Below, in pieces: positions 8,371 through 17,574 of a stretch of DNA of 64,000 bases (positions within the stretch are counted from its first letter, which is position 1; every line of letters begins with the position of its first letter). The position numbers and the translations under genes are program-made. The notes beneath the pieces were generated by a model, which saw nothing but the letters and a program-made list of their open reading frames with translations, did not search any database and had not been told where the DNA came from. The DNA comes from Leeuwenhoekiella polynyae (lineage in GTDB: Bacteria > Bacteroidota > Bacteroidia > Flavobacteriales > Flavobacteriaceae): the NCBI RefSeq assembly GCF_042683665.1, contig NZ_JBHUOO010000008.1; one strand, written 5' to 3'.

Positions 8371-9981
8371 ATGGCTTCAACTGCCTTATTTACGAAAACG
8401 ATTTCGTTATCAAAATACGGAATCAAAAATGCAACAGTTCAGTATCAATTAGACCCTCAAGAACTGCACCAGATCTGTGTAGAAAATGGTCTGGGTAAAA
8501 CAACAGCTTCTGGAGCTCTCGCAATAAATACCGGGAAATTTACCGGACGGTCCCCTAAAGATCGATTCATTGTGATTGACGAGCTTACGCGCGATGAAGT
8601 ATGGTGGGGAGATATCAATATCCCATTTGACAAACTCAGGTTTAGTCGCCTGCGCGAAAAAATACAGACCTATCTTTCTGACAAAAAACTTTTTGTAAGA
8701 GACGCCTTTGCTTGTGCCGATCCCCGATATCGTCTGGGAATACGCGTGATCAACGAGCATGCATGGTCAAATTTGTTTACTCATAATATGTTTTTGCGAC
8801 CTACTGAAGAAGAGTTAGAGAGTTTTAAAGAAGACTGGCTCATTCTCAATGCACCTGGATTTAAGGCTAATCCTGAAATTGACGGTACGCGACAAGAAAA
8901 TTTTGCGATCATCAGTTTTGAAGAAAAAACAATTTTAATAGGCGGCACGGGATACACAGGTGAGATCAAGAAAGGAATTTTTTCGGTATTGAACTTTCTT
9001 CTTCCTACCCAGAAAAATACGCTACCTATGCACTGTTCTGCTAACGTAGGAGAAAATGGAGAAACAGCTATTTTCTTTGGACTTTCTGGTACAGGTAAAA
9101 CAACCTTGAGTGCAGATCCCTCCCGAAAGCTCATAGGCGATGATGAGCACGGATGGACACCAGACAATACAATATTCAATTTTGAAGGAGGTTGCTATGC
9201 CAAGGTTATCAATCTTTCTGAAGAACAGGAACCGGATATTTTTGGGGCGATTCAAGGAGGTGCATTGTTAGAAAATGTTAGTGTAGCCGAAAATCAAGAA
9301 GTAGATTATACAAACACATCTATTACCCAAAATACCCGCGTAAGCTACCCGATACATCATATTAATAATATTCAGACTCCTTCAACAGGTAAAAAGCCTA
9401 CAAACATTTTCTTTTTAACAGCAGATGCTTTTGGGGTTTTGCCTCCTATCTCAAAACTCACTCCGGGACAGGCTGCTTATCATTTTATAAGCGGTTACAC
9501 AGCAAAAATTGCAGGTACCGAAGCAGGTGTTACCGAACCTACTCCTTCTTTTTCGGCTTGCTTTGGAGCGCCATTTATGCCATTACATCCTACACGCTAT
9601 GCTGAGATGCTTATTGCTAAAATGCAAGAAACCGGCGTTAATGTATGGCTTATCAATACCGGGTGGACGGGTGGCCCTTATGGAATAGGAAAACGTATGG
9701 CACTAAAGTATACCCGCGCGATGATTAATGCAGCACTCGATAATAAGTTGGGAGAAATCAACCACGAAGACTATCATATTCACTCTGTTTTTGGAGTTGC
9801 CCAACCGCGCACCTGTCCCGGTGTTCCTGATAGCGTGTTGAGTCCTCGACAAACCTGGAACAACGATGAAGGTTATTATAAAACGGCTCACAAACTGGCT
9901 ACAGCTTTTAAAGCAAATTTTAAAAAATATGAAGCATATGCAAGTGAAGCAATAATGAATGGGCAACCAACTTCCGAGTAA
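8371..9981 (+). CDS. pckA: Phosphoenolpyruvate carboxykinase (ATP)
   Basis: 536 residues. It converts oxaloacetate plus ATP to phosphoenolpyruvate and CO2, the entry step of gluconeogenesis. Visible motifs are the substrate-binding GRSPKD (59-64), the P-loop GLSGTGKTT (237-245) and the metal-binding LIGDDEHGW (254-262). Length matches the ATP-dependent (not GTP-dependent) class. Monocistronic, with a possible weak promoter at 8336-8343 (TAATTTTA). Confidence 0.96.
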   Translation: MASTALFTKTISLSKYGIKNATVQYQLDPQELHQICVENGLGKTTASGALAINTGKFTGRSPKDRFIVIDELTRDEVWWGDINIPFDKLRFSRLREKIQTYLSDKKLFVRDAFACADPRYRLGIRVINEHAWSNLFTHNMFLRPTEEELESFKEDWLILNAPGFKANPEIDGTRQENFAIISFEEKTILIGGTGYTGEIKKGIFSVLNFLLPTQKNTLPMHCSANVGENGETAIFFGLSGTGKTTLSADPSRKLIGDDEHGWTPDNTIFNFEGGCYAKVINLSEEQEPDIFGAIQGGALLENVSVAENQEVDYTNTSITQNTRVSYPIHHINNIQTPSTGKKPTNIFFLTADAFGVLPPISKLTPGQAAYHFISGYTAKIAGTEAGVTEPTPSFSACFGAPFMPLHPTRYAEMLIAKMQETGVNVWLINTGWTGGPYGIGKRMALKYTRAMINAALDNKLGEINHEDYHIHSVFGVAQPRTCPGVPDSVLSPRQTWNNDEGYYKTAHKLATAFKANFKKYEAYASEAIMNGQPTSE

Positions 9982-9993
9982 AAGCATAATGAA

Positions 9994-10042
9994 ACCACAG
10001 TCCTACCACACTCCTACCACACTCCAACCACACTTTACCACA
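9994..10042 (+). repeat. Degenerate 11-bp tandem repeat after pckA
   Basis: Four and a half tandem units of ACCACACTCCT (variants ACCACAGTCCT, ACCACACTCCA, ACCACACTTT) begin 13 bp after the pckA stop. GTGGGTGAATGTGGT just downstream is partly complementary and could fold with it. Confidence 0.7.
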
Positions 10043-10293
10043 AAATCTGTGGGTGAATGTGGTTTGGCTATGGATTGACTATTGGGTTACCTGTAAGCAT
10101 TCCTATCTTATAACTAGTGGATAATAGCTATACGGGATTATGGGAATAGCTAGGAATAAGGTGCATTTAGAAGTCGATTTAGGAAAATGAAAATGCAGCA
10201 TTCTATTCTCTACAGATTAATTGCAATTTTTGCTTAAACACAACAATTAAGCTTTATGCCGCCTTTGATCTAAACAGTAGAAAAACGCTAAAC

Positions 10294-10325
10294 AAAAAAA
10301 GGCTCCTCAATGGAGCCTTTTTATT
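10294..10325. terminator. Bidirectional rho-independent terminator
   Basis: AAAAAAAGGCTCC-TCAAT-GGAGCCTTTTTATT: a GC-rich stem flanked by A and T tracts, directly downstream of the minus-strand hemD gene. Confidence 0.8.
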
Positions 10326-10343
10326 GTAACGTGATGTATAAGA

Positions 10344-11096
10344 TCATTTCTTATTTACATCATCAATATACTTTTCTAGAGCCATCGTCATCGATGGTGT
10401 TTCTGGTGTAGGTGCCATAATGTTAACTTTAAGTCCGGCTTCTTCTACTGCTCTTACCGTTGAATTTCCAAACACAGCAATACGCGTATCGTTTTGTTTA
10501 AAATCTGGAAAGTTCTCAAACAGAGATTTGATTCCGCTGGGGCTAAAGAAAACTAAAATATCATAGGTCACATCTTTTAAATGTGACAGGTCACTTACTA
10601 CAGTACGGTAAAATATACCACGATCCCAAGTAAGTTTTAGGTCGTTTAGTACGTTAGGTACTTCAGGTTTTAAAGAATCTGAAGAAGGCAATAAGAATTT
10701 TTCGCTTTTATACTTTTTCAGAATGGGTGACATTTCTGTAAATGTACGTTTACCCACATAAATCTTACGCTTACGGTAAACTACATATTTTTGCAGATAA
10801 TAGGCTACTGCCTCACTCTGACAAAAATACTTTAAACTGTCTGGCACTTTAAAACGCATTTCTTCCGCTATGCGGAAAAAATTATCAACTGCATTACGAC
10901 TGGTTAAAATAATAGCCGTGTATTTGCTTAAGTCGATTTTTTGATGTCTAACCTCTTTGCCAGGTACACCTTCAACGTGTATAAACGGGATAAAGTCAAC
11001 TTTTACTTTCTTCTTTTCCTGTAATTCAAAATAGGGAGAATTCTCAACTTTTGGTTCTGGTTGCGAAACCAAAATAGTCTTCACTTTCATAGACAT
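10344..11096 (-). CDS. hemD: Uroporphyrinogen-III synthase (HemD)
   Basis: 250 residues of the HemD fold (two alpha/beta domains joined by a two-strand linker). It would cyclise hydroxymethylbilane to uroporphyrinogen III in haem synthesis. Supporting segments are YTAIILTSRNAVDNFF (about 59-74), the C-terminal ILVFFSPSGIKSLFENF, and RIAVFGNSTVRAVEEAGL, the usual conserved points of this poorly conserved family. The downstream position relative to the DUF4271 membrane protein is the common order in Flavobacteriaceae. A second ATG six bases in is an alternative start. Confidence 0.85.
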   Translation of the reverse strand: MSMKVKTILVSQPEPKVENSPYFELQEKKKVKVDFIPFIHVEGVPGKEVRHQKIDLSKYTAIILTSRNAVDNFFRIAEEMRFKVPDSLKYFCQSEAVAYYLQKYVVYRKRKIYVGKRTFTEMSPILKKYKSEKFLLPSSDSLKPEVPNVLNDLKLTWDRGIFYRTVVSDLSHLKDVTYDILVFFSPSGIKSLFENFPDFKQNDTRIAVFGNSTVRAVEEAGLKVNIMAPTPETPSMTMALEKYIDDVNKK

Positions 11097-11132
11097 TCTA
11101 AATTTGTGTTTAACTCACACCACTTTAACTAC

Positions 11133-11792
11133 CTATATAAAACTAAACACCTTATATAAAATGAAGTAGGGCGCGATTTCAAGAGCGCAAAGGTACAAAA
11201 TAAAATAAAACAGATTATTGTAAATCAACTTTTCATACCTTCTATAGGTGTTGAAAAGGCTAATTATATTAAAAATCACAAATATTCCTACCACAATCTG
11301 GATCACAAGCAGAGTAGGGTGTACTGCATAAACAAATATTGCATTTACCGGCAACAGGATTAATGCAAAATAACTGCGGTAACTCAATTTTGACAATTGG
11401 TAGGCATTGAGCTGTTGCTCCCCACTAAATAGAACACCTAGCATACGCTCTATAAAAAACTTTAAAGAGACAAAGACAACATATGCCAGCACAATACGCA
11501 GATACAATAAAAAAGAGGTGACATCTGAGCTAATAGCAAATTGTATAAAAGCGAGGTAGATAAAAAGAGAAATAGAAAGAAACTGCGAAGCAAAAAGAAT
11601 CAAATTAAAAGGATTCTCAAATTGAATATCTTTACCAGCCTTAAGAAGGTACTTTTCATTTATAAGTAACTCTGCAAAATCTATAAAACGAGACTCGTAA
11701 GCGACTTTTGCGATAGTAATAAGTATTAAACATGCCACAAACACCAGAGTAATCCAGTCATTACTTGTAACACTTCGTTCTAAGGCTTGCAA
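11133..11792 (-). CDS. DUF4271 membrane protein
   Basis: 219 residues with about six hydrophobic helices. It matches what I know of the Bacteroidetes-specific DUF4271 family, usually encoded beside hemD as here (36-nt gap). The start is a TTG at 11792 (MQALERSVTSNDWITL), which corresponds to the ATG start of family members. Function unknown; inner-membrane location inferred from the helices. Confidence 0.8.
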   Translation of the reverse strand: MQALERSVTSNDWITLVFVACLILITIAKVAYESRFIDFAELLINEKYLLKAGKDIQFENPFNLILFASQFLSISLFIYLAFIQFAISSDVTSFLLYLRIVLAYVVFVSLKFFIERMLGVLFSGEQQLNAYQLSKLSYRSYFALILLPVNAIFVYAVHPTLLVIQIVVGIFVIFNIISLFNTYRRYEKLIYNNLFYFILYLCALEIAPYFILYKVFSFI

Positions 11793-11875
11793 ATTCTAAC
11801 TTTTTTGAGAGGTTAAAATTACTATAATTACGAGAGTTTAGAGAAAAGTGCCCAACAATTAACGCCCAAAATAAT

Positions 11876-11883
11876 TACATTTG
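11876..11883 (+). promoter_or_regulatory. -7 promoter element of the Dpm1-like gene operon
   Basis: TACATTTG exactly matches TAnnTTTG and lies 17 nt before the ATG of the glycosyltransferase gene. Confidence 0.55.
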
Positions 11884-11900
11884 CGATTAAATTACTTACG

Positions 11901-12632
11901 ATGGCTAGTTCGCTCGTCATAATCCCCACCTATAACGAAGCAGAGAATATTGAAAAGCTGGTGCGCAATATTTTTGCGCAGCAACGTGCCTTTGATGTCT
12001 TGGTTGTAGACGATAATTCTCCAGACAAAACGGCTGTTTTGGTAAAAAGCCTGCAGCAAGAATTTATAGGACAGCTACACCTGCTGGAGCGTCCCGGTAA
12101 AAATGGTCTGGGCACCGCCTATATTGCAGGATTTAAATGGGCCTTAAAGCGGGATTATGCTTATATTTTTGAGATGGATGCAGATTTCTCGCATGCCCCT
12201 AATGATTTGATACGTCTTTATAACGCCTGTTCAAAAGGAGGCGCAGACCTGGCAATAGGCTCAAGATATAAGACCGGAGTTAATGTGGTAAATTGGCCAA
12301 TGGGGCGTGTCCTAATGTCATATATAGCGTCAAAATATGTTAGATTTATAACTGGCTTAGATATTGCAGATACTACCGCAGGTTTTATTTGCTATAAACG
12401 CGAGGTTCTGGAGCAGATCACACTCGACAAGATAAAATTTGTAGGGTATGCGTTTCAGATAGAGATGAAGTTTAAAGCTCATTTATTAGGCTTTAACATC
12501 ACTGAAGTGCCCGTAATCTTTGTAGATCGTACAAAGGGAACCAGTAAAATGAGCACCGGTATATTCAGCGAAGCTGTTTTTGGTGTTCTAGGAATGAAAA
12601 TTAAAAGTCTTTTTAAAAGTTACGAGATTTAA
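11901..12632 (+). CDS. Polyprenol monophosphomannose synthase-like GT2 glycosyltransferase
   Basis: 243 residues of the GT-A fold. Motifs are IIPTYNEAENIEKLV (7-21), VVDDNSPDKTA (37-47) and EMDADFSHAPNDL (DxD motif). These are diagnostic of dolichyl/polyprenyl-phosphate mannosyl (Dpm1-type) transferases, which load a sugar from GDP-mannose or a related donor onto undecaprenyl phosphate on the cytoplasmic face. It lacks the C-terminal membrane helices of longer family members. First gene of an operon with pyrC (1-base gap) and a DUF4296 lipoprotein gene. Confidence 0.88.
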   Translation: MASSLVIIPTYNEAENIEKLVRNIFAQQRAFDVLVVDDNSPDKTAVLVKSLQQEFIGQLHLLERPGKNGLGTAYIAGFKWALKRDYAYIFEMDADFSHAPNDLIRLYNACSKGGADLAIGSRYKTGVNVVNWPMGRVLMSYIASKYVRFITGLDIADTTAGFICYKREVLEQITLDKIKFVGYAFQIEMKFKAHLLGFNITEVPVIFVDRTKGTSKMSTGIFSEAVFGVLGMKIKSLFKSYEI

Positions 12633-12633
12633 G

Positions 12634-13974
12634 ATGGAAAAGGTACTTATCAAAGATGCACATATTGTAAACGAAGGCACCATCATGCGTGGTGATGTTT
12701 ATATCGAAAATGGAATTATACAAGAGATAAGTCAAAATCTCAGTGTTAAAGGACCTGATGTACATGTATTTGATGCAGAAGGGAAACACCTTTTACCGGG
12801 CGTTATTGATGACCAGGTTCATTTTAGAGAACCGGGACTTACCCATAAAGCAACCATAGAATCAGAATCACGTGCTGCTGTGGCCGGAGGTATTACTTCT
12901 TTTATAGAAATGCCTAACACCATCCCACAGACCACAACAATCGAAAAGCTTGAGGAGAAATTCAGCAGAGCTGCTGAGACCTCTTATGCGAATTACTCCT
13001 TTATGTTTGGCGGCACAAACGACAATCTTGATGAGATCAAAAAAGTTGATAAAACTAAAGTAGCCGGACTCAAATTATTTTTAGGTAGTTCTACCGGAAA
13101 TATGCTTGTAGACGATGAGGCTGTTTTGCGTGAGATTTTTAAAAGCACAGACCTTCTCATTTCGGTGCATTGCGAAGATGAAGAGACCATTCGTAAAAAC
13201 CTTGAAATTTACAAAGAGCGCTATGGGGATGATATTCCTATTAACATGCATCCTATAATTCGTAGTGACGAAGCTTGTTATTTATCTTCTTCACGCGCAA
13301 TCGCATTAGCTAAAGAAACGGGTGCTCGCTTGCATGTTTTTCACCTTTCAACAGCTAAAGAAATGGAGCTTTTTGACAAAAAGACTCCGTTAAAAGATAA
13401 AAAGATCACCGCAGAGGTTTGTATTCACCACCTATGGTTTTCTGATGCAGATTATGACGAAAAACAAACGCTCATAAAATGGAATCCTGCTGTAAAAACA
13501 CAAAAAGATCAGGATGCCCTCTGGGAAGCCTTACTGGATGACCGCCTTGATGTGATCGCAACAGATCACGCGCCGCATACTTTAGAAGAAAAACAAAACG
13601 TATACACTAAAGCTCCCAGTGGTGGCCCGCTCGTACAGCACGCACTACCTGCAATGCTAGAGATGTATCATGAAGGCAGAATAAGTCTGGAGAAAATTGT
13701 AGAAAAAATGTGTCACAACCCTGCGATACTTTTTGAAGTGGAAAAGAGAGGTTACATCAAACCCGGCTATTATGCTGATCTTGTTTTAGTAGATCTCAAT
13801 AATCCGTGGACGGTTACTACAGATAATATTTTATACAAATGCAAATGGTCTCCTTTTGAAGGCAGCACCTTTAAATCACGTATTTCACATACGTTTGTAA
13901 ACGGCCGTTTAGCCTATAAAAACTTCAAAGTATACGATGAGCGTCACGCGCAGCGTTTAACCTTTAATAGATGA
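12634..13974 (+). CDS. pyrC: Dihydroorotase
   Basis: 446 residues of the amidohydrolase superfamily. It catalyses ring closure of carbamoyl-aspartate to dihydroorotate (pyrimidine synthesis). Motifs are GVIDDQVHFREPG (56-68), the block GLKLFLGSSTG carrying the lysine that is carboxylated in the family, and the catalytic-aspartate region IATDHAPHT. The first residue of the usual HxH metal motif is Q61 rather than His; as I recall, this is common in Bacteroidetes dihydroorotases and not a sign of decay. The downstream gene overlaps its stop as ATGA. Confidence 0.93.
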   Translation: MEKVLIKDAHIVNEGTIMRGDVYIENGIIQEISQNLSVKGPDVHVFDAEGKHLLPGVIDDQVHFREPGLTHKATIESESRAAVAGGITSFIEMPNTIPQTTTIEKLEEKFSRAAETSYANYSFMFGGTNDNLDEIKKVDKTKVAGLKLFLGSSTGNMLVDDEAVLREIFKSTDLLISVHCEDEETIRKNLEIYKERYGDDIPINMHPIIRSDEACYLSSSRAIALAKETGARLHVFHLSTAKEMELFDKKTPLKDKKITAEVCIHHLWFSDADYDEKQTLIKWNPAVKTQKDQDALWEALLDDRLDVIATDHAPHTLEEKQNVYTKAPSGGPLVQHALPAMLEMYHEGRISLEKIVEKMCHNPAILFEVEKRGYIKPGYYADLVLVDLNNPWTVTTDNILYKCKWSPFEGSTFKSRISHTFVNGRLAYKNFKVYDERHAQRLTFNR

Positions 13975-14450
13975 TGCAAAAAGTAGTTTTAGCGCTGTTT
14001 GGTTTGGTTTTCATTTTGAGTTGTAACGAAGTTCAAACTCCTAAAAAACCTGATGATTTTATCAAAAAGGATAAAATGACAGATATCTTGTATGATATCT
14101 CACTAATGCGAGCGCTCAAAACCTACAGTGTTAATGACATGGTTGTTTTGGGTCTTCAGCCAGATTCATACATCTATAAGAAATATGATGTTGACAGCCT
14201 GCAGCTTGCAAAGAGTATTGATTATTATTCGGTGAATTTTAATGAATACACAGCTATGTGGGAAGAAGTAGGTGAGCGACTAACCGCCCAACGCGATGCG
14301 TTGCAGTTCAAACAAAATGAACTAGACAGTATTCGTTTAGAGAAAAGTAACCGCAGACGAGACTCCATAAAAAAAGTCAATATGGTTAAGCCTGATTCTA
14401 AAGACATAAAGGTAGAAAATGATTCTTTATTAGAATCTGTAAGCAGTTAA
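13971..14450 (+). CDS. DUF4296 lipoprotein
   Basis: 159 residues. A short hydrophobic signal ends in the lipobox FILSC (Cys at about residue 18), so it is probably lipid-anchored. The conserved block PDDFIKKDKMTDILYDISLM and YKKYDVDSLQLAKSIDYYS mark DUF4296, a Bacteroidetes family of unknown function that often follows pyrC. The C-terminus is charged and probably unstructured. ATG at 13971 overlaps the pyrC stop; the second ATG three bases later is equally possible. Its last 21 nt overlap the convergent epimerase gene. Confidence 0.85.
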   Translation: MMQKVVLALFGLVFILSCNEVQTPKKPDDFIKKDKMTDILYDISLMRALKTYSVNDMVVLGLQPDSYIYKKYDVDSLQLAKSIDYYSVNFNEYTAMWEEVGERLTAQRDALQFKQNELDSIRLEKSNRRRDSIKKVNMVKPDSKDIKVENDSLLESVSS

Positions 14451-15443
14451 ATGCTTCGCAATACGACTTATTGTAGATTCTATGTCGCGATATTCAAAAC
14501 CCAACTCTTTTTTAAGCTTAGAATTATCGTAAACACTTTCTGTGTACGCAGATCTTGCAGTGCTTTTAGTCAACTTGCGACGTTTTCCAAAAAGACTCGC
14601 GAACCAGTCTAACTTCCAGGCCAGATCTAACTGCCATTTTTTTAATTCTTTATTCGGAAGCGCCACACCTAAAGCCTTAGCTATTTGATCTAAAATTATT
14701 TTGAATTTCAGATTGTGGCTCACCAGAATAAATCGTTCGTTTTTGACCGAAGCATGCATCAATAGAACCATTGCTCTCACGACATCTTCTACATCCACAA
14801 AACCTGTCGCTCCGGGAACCGAATACTTCAATCCCTTCTGAACCGTTCTGAAAAGTGCGCCGCTTCCTCCTTTATAAAAACCTTCTCCAAAAATCACTCC
14901 GGGGTTTACAACAACCACATCAAGACCTTCCTGAGTACCACGCCAGACCTCCATCTCTGAAGCAAACTTAGAAATACTATAAACACTATTTTCTTTTGTA
15001 GCTTCCCATTGCGTTTCTTCGGTCACTGCTTTTGGACTATCTCCTAAAGCCGCCACTGAACTCACATAACATAGCTTCTGAATTTTATTTTTAAGACAAA
15101 GATTCACCACATTTGCGGTACCTTCTACATTGATTTTTTGAAGCGTTTCAAAGCGTTTTGGGCTGAAAGAAACCAGCGCAGCACAATGATAAACGTTTGT
15201 AATTCCCGAGAATGCTTCGGTTAAAGCAGGAATATCAGTAACGTCTGCCTGCATCCATTCAATCTTATAAAAATCTGCTGCTGCTGATTCTGACTGCTCA
15301 TTTTTCCACTTAAAAAGCGATTCAACGGGATCTATTTTCTCTTGTGTTCTGTAAATAGCACGAATATTTTTTTCGCCTTGCACAAGTAACTCCCACAGCA
15401 AATGCGAACCCACTAAACCGGTACCTCCCGTTACTAAAATCAT
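14430..15443 (-). CDS. NAD-dependent epimerase/dehydratase (extended SDR)
   Basis: 337 residues from the ATG at 15443. An upstream in-frame ATG at 15494 would add 17 residues that do not resemble the family. The N-terminus is the Rossmann glycine motif MILVTGGTGLVGSHLL; the catalytic Tyr-Lys pair is in NSVYSISKFASE. Overall it looks like the 3-beta-HSD/dihydroflavonol reductase group of extended SDRs. The substrate is unknown; sugar nucleotides or steroid-like hydroxyls are family possibilities. It converges on the DUF4296 gene. Confidence 0.85.
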   Translation of the reverse strand: MILVTGGTGLVGSHLLWELLVQGEKNIRAIYRTQEKIDPVESLFKWKNEQSESAAADFYKIEWMQADVTDIPALTEAFSGITNVYHCAALVSFSPKRFETLQKINVEGTANVVNLCLKNKIQKLCYVSSVAALGDSPKAVTEETQWEATKENSVYSISKFASEMEVWRGTQEGLDVVVVNPGVIFGEGFYKGGSGALFRTVQKGLKYSVPGATGFVDVEDVVRAMVLLMHASVKNERFILVSHNLKFKIILDQIAKALGVALPNKELKKWQLDLAWKLDWFASLFGKRRKLTKSTARSAYTESVYDNSKLKKELGFEYRDIESTISRIAKHLTAYRF

Positions 15444-15542
15444 AGCTGCGAAGTTAGTGATATTCTTACTTTCTTGTCGTGGTGGCTTGCGCATTATATT
15501 TATATTTGCCAGCTAGTAAATTGTCATTAAGACAAGCACAGC

Positions 15543-15575
15543 AGGTATTAAAATAAAACTCGATTATCGAGTAAA
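15543..15575 (+). repeat. Dispersed palindromic repeat, copy B
   Basis: GGTATT, then the perfect palindrome CTCGAT-T-ATCGAG (15559-15571) followed by TAAA, 20-50 nt upstream of tyrS. Same family as copies at 6416, 30725, 42773 and 49165. Confidence 0.6.
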
Positions 15576-15594
15576 GACGCAGAAAACAGCAATT

Positions 15595-16893
15595 ATGATC
15601 AGTAATTTTGTAGAAGAGCTAAAATGGCGCGGCATGATTCACGATGTGATGCCGGGCACCGAAGAACATCTTATGGAGACCATGCGCTCTGCTTATGTAG
15701 GGATCGACCCTACTGCAGACTCGCTTCACATAGGTCACTTGGTAGGCGTTATGATGCTCAAACATTTTCAGGCAAGTGGCCATAGGCCTATTGCTCTTGT
15801 TGGTGGTGCAACGGGTATGATTGGTGATCCTTCAGGAAAATCTGATGAACGTAATCTGCTTGATGAAGAAACCTTGCGTCACAATCAGGAAGCTATAAAA
15901 GAACAACTGTCACGCTTCTTAGATTTTGATTCTGACGAAGAAAATGCAGCCGTTCTGGTTAATAATTACGACTGGATGAAAGATTTTAGCTTTCTCGAAT
16001 TTATACGTGATGTGGGTAAACACATCACCGTAAACTATATGATGGCTAAAGATTCGGTTAAAAAACGCTTGTCTGCAGAATCTGCTGAAGGCATGAGTTT
16101 TACTGAGTTTACCTACCAGCTCGTTCAGGGTTATGACTTTTTGCACCTCTACCGTGAAAAAGATCTAACGCTTCAAATGGGTGGAAGCGACCAGTGGGGT
16201 AACATCACCACGGGAACTGAATTGGTGCGTAGAATAGGTGGTGGTAAGGCATATGCCATGACTTGCCCGCTCATCACTAAAGCAGACGGGACCAAATTTG
16301 GAAAAACTGCCGGTGGCAATATCTGGTTAGATGCAGAACGTACTTCGCCCTATAAGTTCTACCAATATTGGTTAAATACAAGCGACGAAGATGCTGCGAA
16401 ATACATCAAGATTTTTACTTTTTTAGGAAAAGAAGAAATCGAAAATCTTATTACTGAGCATCAGGAAGCCCCACACCAGCGTACACTTCAGAAACGTCTC
16501 GCGGAAGAAGTGACCATGAGCACGCATGGTATAGAAAATTATGAGAATGCCGTTAAAGCGTCAGAAATTCTCTTCGGAAAGTCTACTGCTGCAAACCTGA
16601 AGGCGCTTAATGAAAAGACCTTTTTAGATGTTTTTGAAGGGGTACCGCAAGCGGAAGTGAGTCGTGGCGAGATTGAAGCCGGACTAGACATTATCGCTGC
16701 TCTTGCTGAAAAAACAGGTTTCCTTTCTTCTAATGGAGAAGCACGTCGTGCTTTAAAACAAAACTCCATTTCTGTAAATCAGGAAAAAGTAGAAGATGGC
16801 TACACCGTTACAACTGAAGATCTGATCAACAACCGTTTTGTCTTACTCCAACGCGGTAAAAAGAATTATTTCGTAATCCGTATTTTAGATTAA
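15595..16893 (+). CDS. tyrS: Tyrosyl-tRNA synthetase
   Basis: 432 residues. It attaches tyrosine to tRNA-Tyr. The class I signature HIGH (45-48, in ADSLHIGHLVG), the KFGKT loop (234-238, equivalent of KMSKS) and a C-terminal S4 RNA-binding domain (about 365-430, with ARRALKQNSISVNQEKV) are all present. Length is typical of bacterial TyrS. Monocistronic, followed by a strong terminator. Confidence 0.97.
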   Translation: MISNFVEELKWRGMIHDVMPGTEEHLMETMRSAYVGIDPTADSLHIGHLVGVMMLKHFQASGHRPIALVGGATGMIGDPSGKSDERNLLDEETLRHNQEAIKEQLSRFLDFDSDEENAAVLVNNYDWMKDFSFLEFIRDVGKHITVNYMMAKDSVKKRLSAESAEGMSFTEFTYQLVQGYDFLHLYREKDLTLQMGGSDQWGNITTGTELVRRIGGGKAYAMTCPLITKADGTKFGKTAGGNIWLDAERTSPYKFYQYWLNTSDEDAAKYIKIFTFLGKEEIENLITEHQEAPHQRTLQKRLAEEVTMSTHGIENYENAVKASEILFGKSTAANLKALNEKTFLDVFEGVPQAEVSRGEIEAGLDIIAALAEKTGFLSSNGEARRALKQNSISVNQEKVEDGYTVTTEDLINNRFVLLQRGKKNYFVIRILD

Positions 16894-16911
16894 TGAGAAA
16901 CTATTCTCATT

Positions 16912-16950
16912 AAAAAAGCCTCAAACATAGTTTCTGTTTGAGGCTTTTTA
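16912..16950. terminator. Rho-independent terminator after tyrS
   Basis: AAAAAAGCCTCAAACA-TAGTT-TCTGTTTGAGGCTTTTT: a roughly 13-bp stem with A and T tracts, serving tyrS and the convergent minus-strand gene. Confidence 0.85.
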
Positions 16951-16951
16951 C

Positions 16952-17560
16952 TTATTGTGCTTTCTCAAAGATTTGCTTTATCTCATTAAAAAATTCATTA
17001 AACTGTGACTTATGCTTTTCTGCTAAATTACTTAACTCATTAATTCTATAAAATTCTATATAATACAAGGTCTTTTTATCCAATTGTAGCTCATCTTTAT
17101 CTTTAATATATTTTTTAAAATCAAGATTGAATAAGTCTTTAAAATCAGACTTTTCGATCTTATTCAAAAAGATTTCATTTATATAAGACCTCATCTTCGA
17201 AACTTTATCAGCTCCAATCTTGTGGTATAAAATATCATAATCCTTCTTACCACGATAGAATTCAATTGAGTCTATTTGTGAAGGTGAAAAGCACTTAATA
17301 TAATCTTCATTCAGATAAAGAGATTGAAGAATACAACCATATAGTGTTATAACTACTTCATTAATCTCAATTTTATTATAATTACCCTTTCTTCTAAAAC
17401 AACCCTCATAATCTAAAAATTGACCAGTATTCCTATTTAAAACAGAATCTATTCTCAAAGAGTAATCATCTTCATTGAAGTTAAAATCTGTTAACATCCT
17501 CGCAAGACAGTGCCCCAATTCGTGAATTACAACCGTTTTAAATTTCTCTTCAATTTGCAT
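16952..17560 (-). CDS. Hypothetical protein with HELGH zinc-binding motif
   Basis: 202 residues from the ATG at 17560 (a TTG six bases upstream is an alternative). The only recognisable feature is HELGH in KTVVIHELGHCLARML near the N-terminus, the HExxH zinc signature of metallopeptidases. No signal peptide or membrane helix. The rest is lysine-, asparagine- and tyrosine-rich, and the DNA is visibly more AT-rich than the neighbours, suggesting transfer. It is isolated between terminators of tyrS and of the upstream zinc peptidase, so it needs its own promoter. I do not recognise the family; a peptidase role is only a suggestion. Confidence 0.6.
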   Translation of the reverse strand: MQIEEKFKTVVIHELGHCLARMLTDFNFNEDDYSLRIDSVLNRNTGQFLDYEGCFRRKGNYNKIEINEVVITLYGCILQSLYLNEDYIKCFSPSQIDSIEFYRGKKDYDILYHKIGADKVSKMRSYINEIFLNKIEKSDFKDLFNLDFKKYIKDKDELQLDKKTLYYIEFYRINELSNLAEKHKSQFNEFFNEIKQIFEKAQ

Positions 17561-17574
17561 TATCAAATTTGTTT

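Larger units (their letters stand above)
9982..10343. other. Intergenic region downstream of pckA and hemD
   Basis: 362 bases between convergent genes, containing the tandem repeat at 9994-10042 and a terminator at 10294-10325. The middle part (about 10060-10290) shows no open frame with coding character and no hairpin I can support. Confidence 0.6.

Noticed and set aside
9994..10042. CRISPR-like repeats
   Set aside because: The units are only 11 bp, directly contiguous with no spacers, and no cas gene is present.
12634..13974. Dihydroorotase as an inactive pseudo-enzyme because Q61 replaces the first metal His
   Set aside because: All other catalytic blocks are intact and I recall the same substitution as common in Bacteroidetes PyrC.
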